Shown here: piece by piece, positions 6,067 through 10,465 of the stretch
Position numbering within the stretch: the stretch's first letter is position 1
Layout: each line of letters starts with the position of its first letter
Source: Temnopleurus reevesii
Lineage: Eukaryota; Echinodermata; Echinoidea; Temnopleuroida; Temnopleuridae
Length of the DNA stretch: 10,465 nt
Direction of reading: 5' to 3'
Assembly (NCBI GenBank): GCA_036244855.1
Contig: BQKZ01004807.1
Span: forward strand, 2,286 to 12,750
Translations under genes and position numbers: made by a program
Notes under the pieces: model-generated
Seen by the model: only the letters and a program-made list of their open reading frames with translations
What the model was told of the DNA's origin: nothing
Database searches by the model: none

Positions 6067-9000
6067 GTGAGTAACATTATACACATTATCAATCCATAAT
6101 TATACATGATAAGCCGCAATTAACTCACACAGCAAACCCGTTGTGTGGTAAGAATATGAGGTCCGTGTAAAATAAAGTGTGTGCGTGTGTGTGTAATTTT
6201 AACCCTTATGACTTGTGAAGAAGTTGTTGTACAACATGCCATGCAAGCGGATGTGTTAACAGATATTATTATCTATATGAGAGTTTTAAGCCGTACAATA
6301 TTAAGCCATATTGTACGGCTTCAATTTTACGCTTGCGCAAAGCAGTGACCAGCCTTCTGGTATATGTAAAGATAATAATAATTATATTGGATGGCTTCAT
6401 TTCATGAAATACCGGGAATATTGCACTCGTTAGGGCCAATATTGCACTCATCTTCGATTCGTGCAATATTGCCCTAACTCGTGCAATATTCCCTGGTATT
6501 CCATTTATTGCCATCCAATATTATATAAATATATACTTGTAGACTAATAGGCTAATAATGCAAATTTATGCACGTTTCATCTGAACATAGTTACGTGGTT
6601 TTCTTAAACCGATTGGTAACAGTACTGGGAGCAGTTTGGAATCCAGTTTGCATTGGTATGTCTGGTATAGTTTCTAGTTGTCAAGAGCAACCTTTGTCTA
6701 TCGAGAACGCATAAAATTTGCGTCTAATAAACCCGCTTATTTCGTTCACATCAAAATTACTTTTCTTCCATTTCAGTCTGCCAGCAGAGATTCGAAGTGC
6801 TGGAGATCAGACCCATGATACTTTTTGGCGGGGGACACTCTTAGGAGACGCCGCTGGCGTACGAGCCCTACAGTATGCGAAACGGTAAGTTTGCTCAAAT
6901 GCTCATTTTTCATTTGATTTTCTTAATTCACTGACCGGGATAGACAGACATCTTTGTGAAATAAAAATAATAATAATATTGCGGATTTATATAGCGCCTT
7001 TTCGGTCAGTATTGACTGGTCAAAGCGCTTCTGATATTATTACCCGGTCACTGGATGGCAATTCAAGCCTTAGCATCTAGGCAGCCAAACAAATAATTTC
7101 GGAAATATAACGTTTTCTTTTTGCAGAAAAGAAAAATGTTTTAGTTCTGGGTTTTTTTTCTCACAAAGATGTCTGTGCAGGGGGATGGTTCCAGATTGAG
7201 ATCTTTGTGAATTTTTTTTTTCAAAAACAAACAAAACTCAAATCAAGAATAGCTCCATTTGTTTGTATGCTTTGAACTATATGGATTTGTAACAAATATT
7301 TGTAATTTTCATTTCTATTTCGGCCCCCAATAGACCATGCCATGTCAATTGCTCTGTACAATGCACATCCTGATTGAGTTGGACCTTTTTTCACATTTCA
7401 AATGAGGAATTACCATATCATTAATTCTGAAATGGTTGCAGAACTGCGGTGGTTGTATCATATTCAAACGAAAAAATTCTACTTTTCTTAAAACGAGGAA
7501 TATTGGGGGAGTATTCTACGTTGGCATTACGTTCTTATGCCAAACATTTTAACACAAGGATGCCCATCAAAGATGGAAATGAAAAGTTGGACAATTCACA
7601 ACTTTAGAACAAATTGTACGATTTTGCTCAAAGTTTCATTGTTTGTTTAGCTTGCGTTTTTTTTTTTCACTGACCATATTGTATTAGTGTCTGAGCAAAA
7701 GTATATTTAAAGGTGTGGTCACACCGGCCGAGCGGAGCTGTAGCGATCCTTGAGCGGTAGGGATTTAGTCTGCAAGGCCAGACCCTCAGCTCTCGGTGTG
7801 TGCATGCGCATACCCTATATCACGCTCTGCGCATGCACACACCGAAAGCCTATGGTCTGTCCTTAAAGACTAAATTTTTACCGCTACAGCTCCGCTCGGC
7901 CGGTGTGACGACACCTTTAAATTGTATACCTTTCTTGCCAACGGACGAAATAACGTGGTCTTCATTGAACCGGTTAGTAACAGCTGACCTATTAATCCAG
8001 TTTGCATGCACTATTTGTTGCTATGTCGGCAAGCCTCGTACAGATATTTTAATGTAATGAACAATAACCTTGGTGTATATGTAAACGTTGCATTAGTAAA
8101 CTGGCCTTTTCATTACATCGAATTCCCCGAGTTATTTGTATGAGGAGACTGTGTAATTGATAAATGAATTTGCAATTATACGTATGAAATACCAGAGGTA
8201 TGTAGGATAAAAAAACTAGCATCCATTGGACAAAGGGGCCCCAAGATGACGACCCCTTCATTCTTTTGTCTTCTCACCACCGATATTTACACGAAAACAT
8301 TGTTATACAATGCATTTGAATTATTTTGGTAAATAACAAATTGATGATGAATGTGACTAAAATATGTTTTCTTTCCATTCAACAGTCAACAAGTTACGCT
8401 GGGAGAAACATCTAGCACAAGTTGTTCCTGAAAGACACCGAAGAAAGGTGGAGCGGAAAAGGACGATGGAGGAGCACAAGAGTCACCACACATCGATGGT
8501 TACCTCATCTTGGAGCCGCTGATCAGTTCCAGCAAAGAGTTCCAGGGAGCAAGAGACCAACGTCGCGACATCCATTGTGAAGATCAGACTCAAAGATCAG
8601 CTAGGATTGCCGTGAAGAGAGGACACATCGGGGTAGGCCCACTGATTATGCATCAGGGAGGAGCCATGCAAGTAAATTGCGTCTAGGACCACTTTTCAAT
8701 GGAACGGTTTACTGATAGATTCAAACTTATGCACGTTTCTTCCTTGCCAAAATAGTTACGTGGTATTCTAAAACTCTTTATTAACTATTGAACTAAACTA
8801 CTTGGAATTCAGGCTAATGCATACATTACATTTGTTACTATGTCGGGCAAGCCTCGGTCTAGCCTCGGTCTAGCCTCGGTCAAACCTTCAGTCGTCAATA
8901 CATTTGGGTATAAAGAACGCATAAAATTTGCATCTATTAGTATCCCCGTTCATGGTTCCAATGTAATATGAGCTCCCATTTCAGAATCCGTAGTGGAGTG

Positions 9001-10120
9001 AGAGACATCATGCAACAAATTGATTGATAAAAAGTAGGATTGTTGTATTTCGTTTAATACTAGTCTGATACAAAAATATGAAATCTAGAATAGAAGAGAC
9101 ATTTTCATATACGGTACACCCAATCAGATATATTTTTTTTTCAAGTAATTAGTAAGTAAAGTATAAAGTAAAGTCATTTTTATAGGTCGTGGCTTTTGCC
9201 ACAGCTGTAAAATTTGCTAGCTCATATTGTTTTATGTCCAAATTGCTCACTCACACACTTTTTTTAAAGTGTATAAAGGGGGAAAACCAAGGCTTTGTGA
9301 AAAGGTGCAATCTTCGGTAAATTAAAGGTGCAATATATCACCCATTTTGATGTACACGCTACAGTTCATAAAAGGTGAAAAATTACCAAAAAGGTGCAAT
9401 ATTCTACCTTTACACAGCTTCAAGCGGGCACTAATGTGATCAAGCCATTTCATATATGTATTTTTTTGCAATTTGCAAAGGGTCCATATCAAGCTTGGTC
9501 CATGTATATATAATTATGCCACGTAATTAGGTAAACGAATATACTTCAAACGTCTCCTTCCTACCTCCATTGTTTTTTTAATTAATTTCGAGTAGGTATA
9601 TAATCCCATAATTTACTCAATAGATTCTATAATGATAAATCTTGCCATCGAACGTAACAAGATGGCAAGGCGTCCTGCAAAAATTTCATTTCCAGAGAAA
9701 GACTGGACCAAATAAATCTGTATTGGTTGATGCCACTGGATCGCCACTAAGTGCGGTTGGTAAGCCAGTACTTATACCATTTACTGGGTATCCATCTGCG
9801 GCTTATAAGTGATGTACAGGTGTATCTATTTTACTGAATATCAGACGAAGTTTTAAATACTGTCGGCATCTGTCCGAGAGAAATGGGAATATGCCCAATG
9901 ACATCCTCTGTTGATTACGGTGAAGACATCATAGACTAACCATTCCTGGCAAACTTACATTCGGGAGATTACTCTAATGTGGTTCGCCAGCAAGAAGAAT
10001 ATCCAGCTGTGTATGCCTGTTTAATTAACGAACACATTTTCTATCCTCTAGGCAAGGGAAGACGAACAGCCTCTGGATGAACCCTTCCAAAGCATCCCCT
10101 TTTCGTTGCTAATCGGTTGA
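6062..10120 (+). CDS. Candidate four-exon gene, frame interrupted by one TGA
   Basis: The proposed join is 6062-6066, 6777-6884, 8386-8632 and 10052-10120, i.e. 142 residues if the TGA at 8429-8431 (codon 53) is passed, or 52 residues if it is a true stop. Splice signals are GTGAGT, TTTCAG, GTAAGT, CAACAG, GTAGGC (or GTAAAT at 8672) and CTCTAG. Phases agree at every junction: Asn is split 2+1 at junction 1, Arg is split CG+T at junction 2, and junction 3 is phase 0. I recognise no family. The protein is hydrophilic, with a Lys/Gly/Glu/Asp-rich stretch after the TGA and an Arg-rich middle, and no evident membrane segment from this start. An upstream in-frame ATG at 5933 would add 43 residues with a hydrophobic, Trp-containing stretch, but it lies upstream of the TATA-like motif. 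A 4-codon upstream frame (6051-6065) overlaps the 6062 start, whose context is weak. Alternatives are a pseudogene, a non-coding RNA, or a sequence error at the TGA. Confidence 0.42.
6177..6194. repeat. Short (GT)n microsatellite
   Basis: GTGTGTGCGTGTGTGTGT, nine GT-type units with one GC variant, inside proposed intron 1. Confidence 0.8.
6288..6321. repeat. Perfect 14-bp hairpin
   Basis: AAGCCGTACAATAT (6288-6301) and ATATTGTACGGCTT (6308-6321) are exact reverse complements with a 6-base loop. This lies 62 bp before the larger hairpin element and may be a separate miniature element or part of the same insertion cluster. Confidence 0.75.
6384..6521. mobile_element. 138-bp palindromic MITE with GCAATATTG motifs
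   Basis: The ends ATATTGGATGGC (6384-6395) and GCCATCCAATAT (6510-6521) are exact reverse complements. Inside, AATACC pairs with GGTATT, GGGAATATTGCAC with GTGCAATATTCCC, GTTAGGGC with GCCCTAAC, and AATATTGCAC with GTGCAATATT, leaving a loop of about ten bases at TCATCTTCGATTC. Almost the whole unit can fold into one stem. The flanks are AT-rich (AATAATAATAATTAT and TATATAAATATA), so a TA-type target is possible. There is no coding capacity. Confidence 0.75.
6546..6741 (+). mobile_element. AATAGGCGGG-family MITE, copy D
   Basis: It runs from AATAGGCTAATAATGCAAAT to TAATAAACCCGCTTATT, with the internal family words TTTATGCACGTTTC, ATAGTTACGTGGT, AAACCGATTGGTAACAG, CCAGTTTGCAT, CAACCTTTGTCTAT and GAACGCATAAAATTTGCGTC. 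The central GGGCAAGCCTCGG core is replaced by TCTGGTATAGTTTCTAG, so this copy has lost or diverged from it. Its right end lies only 35 bp before the exon 2 splice site. Confidence 0.65.
6777..6884 (+). CDS. Candidate exon 2
   Basis: The exon is bounded by ACTTTTCTTCCATTTCAG|TC at the left and AAACG|GTAAGT at the right. It is 108 nt and open only in the frame that continues the exon 1 ATG; the other two frames contain stops (TGA at codon 12 and TAG). Base composition is clearly more GC-rich than the flanking introns. The encoded segment starts LPAEIRSAGDQ and includes FWRGTLLGDAAG before ALQYAK. No domain is recognised. The alternative NAG acceptors a few bases downstream lead into a stop-containing frame. 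Confidence 0.5.
6885..6943 (+). other. Start of proposed intron 2
   Basis: GTAAGTTTGCTC is a strong donor followed by T-rich intron-like sequence. Apart from the donor, no feature is seen before the next inserted element. Confidence 0.4.
6944..7176. mobile_element. 233-bp element with 16-bp inverted ends and (AAT)n
   Basis: ACAGACATCTTTGTGA (6944-6959) and TCACAAAGATGTCTGT (7161-7176) are exact reverse complements. Just inside the left end is an (AAT)n run, then GCGGATTTATATAGCGCC, TTTTCGGTCAGTATTGAC and TCAAAGCGCTTC, which matches in reverse the retroelement-like end at 3240-3416. It may be a MITE carrying that module, or a hairpin formed around a separate insertion. A partial third copy of the end (ATCTTTGTGAA) occurs near 7200. 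No target duplication is clear. Confidence 0.55.
7380..7706. mobile_element. Degraded copy of the TTAA fold-back element
   Basis: The stretch from about 7560 matches the right arm of the element at 4241-4838: AAGGATGCCCA, TGGAAATGA, AATTCA.AACTTT.GAAC, GATTTTGCTCAAA and GTGTCTG before TTAA at 7707. The stretch 7398-7480 (TTTCAAATGAGGAAT, TTGCAGAA, GTGG.T) matches that element's loop, but in the opposite orientation. The other arm is missing. Divergence is much higher than between the arms of the 4241-4838 copy, so this is an old copy. Confidence 0.55.
7707..7920. mobile_element. 214-bp TTAA-flanked hairpin MITE
   Basis: TTAA lies at 7707-7710 and 7917-7920. Inside, AAAGGTGTGGTCACACCGGC is mirrored by GCCGGTGTGACGACACCTTT, GAGCGGAGCTGTAGCG by CGCTACAGCTCCGCTC, AGCGGTA and TTTAGTCT by AGACTAAA and TACCGC, and a 17-bp perfect central pair CGGTGTGTGCATGCGCA / TGCGCATGCACACACCG (7794-7810 and 7828-7844). 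Almost the whole element folds back on itself. It is more GC-rich than its surroundings. The open frame that starts inside it at 7800 is not a gene. Confidence 0.8.
7930..8113 (+). mobile_element. AATAGGCGGG-family MITE, copy E (ends decayed)
   Basis: The family words occur in order: TTTCTTGCCAA, ATAACGTGGTCTTC, GAACCGGTTAGTAACAG, CAGTTTGCATGCA, TTGTTGCTATGTCGGCAAGC plus CTCG, AACCTTGGTGTATA, and a final TTAGTAAACTGGCCTTTTC that replaces the usual AACCCGCCTATTTC. Both terminal repeats are eroded. It starts directly after the TTAA hairpin element. Confidence 0.55.
8114..8385. other. Intron 2, last part
   Basis: Nothing is recognised until the acceptor, which is TATGTTTTCTTTCCATTCAACAG, ending at 8385, a good pyrimidine-rich splice acceptor. 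The 70-codon minus-strand frame at 8049-8261 shows no recognisable feature. Confidence 0.4.
8386..8632 (+). CDS. Candidate exon 3, with in-frame TGA
   Basis: The frame set by exon 2 reads QQVTLGETSSTSCS and then meets TGA at 8429-8431. It then stays open for more than 80 codons, to a TAG at 8684, past both candidate donors. After the TGA come KTPKKGGAEKDDGG, then HIDGYLILEPLISSSKEF and an Arg-rich QRRDIHCEDQTQRS segment. The two donors, GTAGGC at 8633 and GTAAAT at 8672, are both phase 0 and differ by 13 codons. No alternative acceptor in the right phase lies after the TGA. The exon is GC-richer than its flanks. Confidence 0.42.
8698..8955 (+). mobile_element. AATAGGCGGG-family MITE, copy F (longest)
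   Basis: It starts AATGGAACGGTTTACTGATAG, a mutated form of the left end, and ends near CTATTAGTATCCCCGTTCAT, a mutated right end. The inside keeps CTTATGCACGTTTCTT, ATAGTTACGTGGTATTC, GCATACATTACATTTGTTAC, TATGTCGGGCAAGCCTCGG, GTCAATACATTTGGGTATAA and AGAACGCATAAAATTTGCAT. It carries three tandem copies of an 11-bp unit, GCCTCGGTCTA, at 8851-8882, where other copies have one, which accounts for part of its extra length (258 bp). Confidence 0.6.
8956..10051 (+). other. Proposed intron 3, contents
   Basis: This is AT-rich sequence with no supported gene. It holds a TAAAGTA-type run near 9153-9175 that resembles 3612-3640, three copies of AAGGTGCAAT at about 9302, 9327 and 9392, and a perfect 9-bp hairpin CTTGCCATC-(11)-GATGGCAAG at 9641-9669. 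It ends in a pyrimidine-rich acceptor, TTTTCTATCCTCTAG at 10051. Further small exons inside cannot be excluded. Confidence 0.4.
10052..10120 (+). CDS. Candidate exon 4, C-terminal end of the frame
   Basis: After CTCTAG the phase 0 frame set by exon 3 reads AREDEQPLDEPFQSIPFSLL then IG and stops at TGA (10118-10120). Only 23 codons are involved, so chance openness is quite likely on its own. The weight comes from the agreement of phase with exons 1-3 and the good acceptor. Confidence 0.4.
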   Translation, partial: AREDEQPLDEPFQSIPFSLLIG

Positions 10121-10465
10121 TCCTTGTTGAAACAACTGTACGATCCTAACATGTTACGAGTAGTTAGCTAGGAACATCCCCAAGCATGTATCCATGAAAT
10201 CACTGAAGATCAGTGTGACTCACTGACATGGTGGTCGAGAGTTCCTTGAGGTTGTGAACTCTCCTGGTAACACGTGGATGAGAATACCAAGGCCTACACT
10301 TGTTGGGACATCCTGAAGAGTTCTTCGTTCCTAAATCTTAGGATTGACAGGTTTCATCTGCAAATTAAGGACGCGCTGGCTTCTTGAAAAACTACACACA
10401 CAAAGAGAATTTCTTGGTACAGAGGGCCAACAGGAGCTGCAGCGTTTTGGTTTTTCTGTCTTTAA
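10121..10465 (+). other. Candidate 3' untranslated region
   Basis: Sequence after the last stop has several in-frame stops in all frames and no AATAAA before the window ends. Two stems are visible: CACTG-(5)-CAGTG at 10201-10215, and GAGAGTTC-(11)-GAACTCTC at 10237-10263. The transcript end is probably outside the window. Confidence 0.3.

Noticed and set aside
7800..8057. 85-codon plus-strand frame
   Set aside because: It starts in the central palindrome of the TTAA hairpin element and ends in a MITE copy.
6875..8521. Alternative spliced frame starting at ATG 6875 and continuing in exon 3 (about 48 residues, very basic)
   Set aside because: It starts inside exon 2, the upstream exon 2 frame has a stop, and it ends in mid-exon 3, whereas the competing frame spans all four exons.

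Overview
The window looks like non-coding, AT-rich nuclear DNA from an animal, most likely a marine invertebrate deuterostome and probably an echinoderm. That guess rests on intron-type GT...AG signals, the absence of bacterial gene organisation, and many short non-autonomous elements. Among these are TTAA-flanked fold-back elements and (ATT)n-tailed elements with an 'AGCGCTTTATAAATGCAAAT'-type end, which I associate with sea urchin-like genomes. The taxon is an inference and was not searched.

Left part (1-5850): I see no convincing gene. It opens with a hAT-like MITE end (1-81). A cluster of ~180-260 bp MITE-like repeats follows, with ends AATAGGCGGGTTTA / TAAACCCGCCTATT, and one copy is broken by a 69-bp x3 tandem array (1112-1318). 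Next come a long stretch with nothing recognisable (1319-2500), an AT-rich tract, a retroelement-like 3' end (3240-3416), a GC-rich block with palindromes and a 17-C run, a 598-bp TTAA fold-back element (4241-4838), and more copies of the AATAGGCGGG family.

Right part (5850-10465): this holds a candidate four-exon plus-strand gene. A promoter-like block (inverted CCAAT, palindromic E-box TCACGTGA, TATATATG) precedes exon 1, whose donor is at 6067. Exon 2 is 6777-6884, exon 3 starts at 8386, and exon 4 starts at 10052. One reading frame passes through all four exons with consistent splice phases and ends at a TGA at 10118-10120. It is interrupted once, by an in-frame TGA at 8429-8431 inside a Ser-Cys-Ser-stop context. 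I do not recognise the protein. The introns are filled with MITEs: a 138-bp perfect-ended hairpin, further AATAGGCGGG copies, a 16-bp-TIR element, a degraded fold-back copy and a 214-bp TTAA hairpin element.

The two most interesting points are the TGA-interrupted spliced frame, and the local family of AATAGGCGGG elements: at least six copies in 10 kb, two of them lying within about 70 bp of predicted exons.
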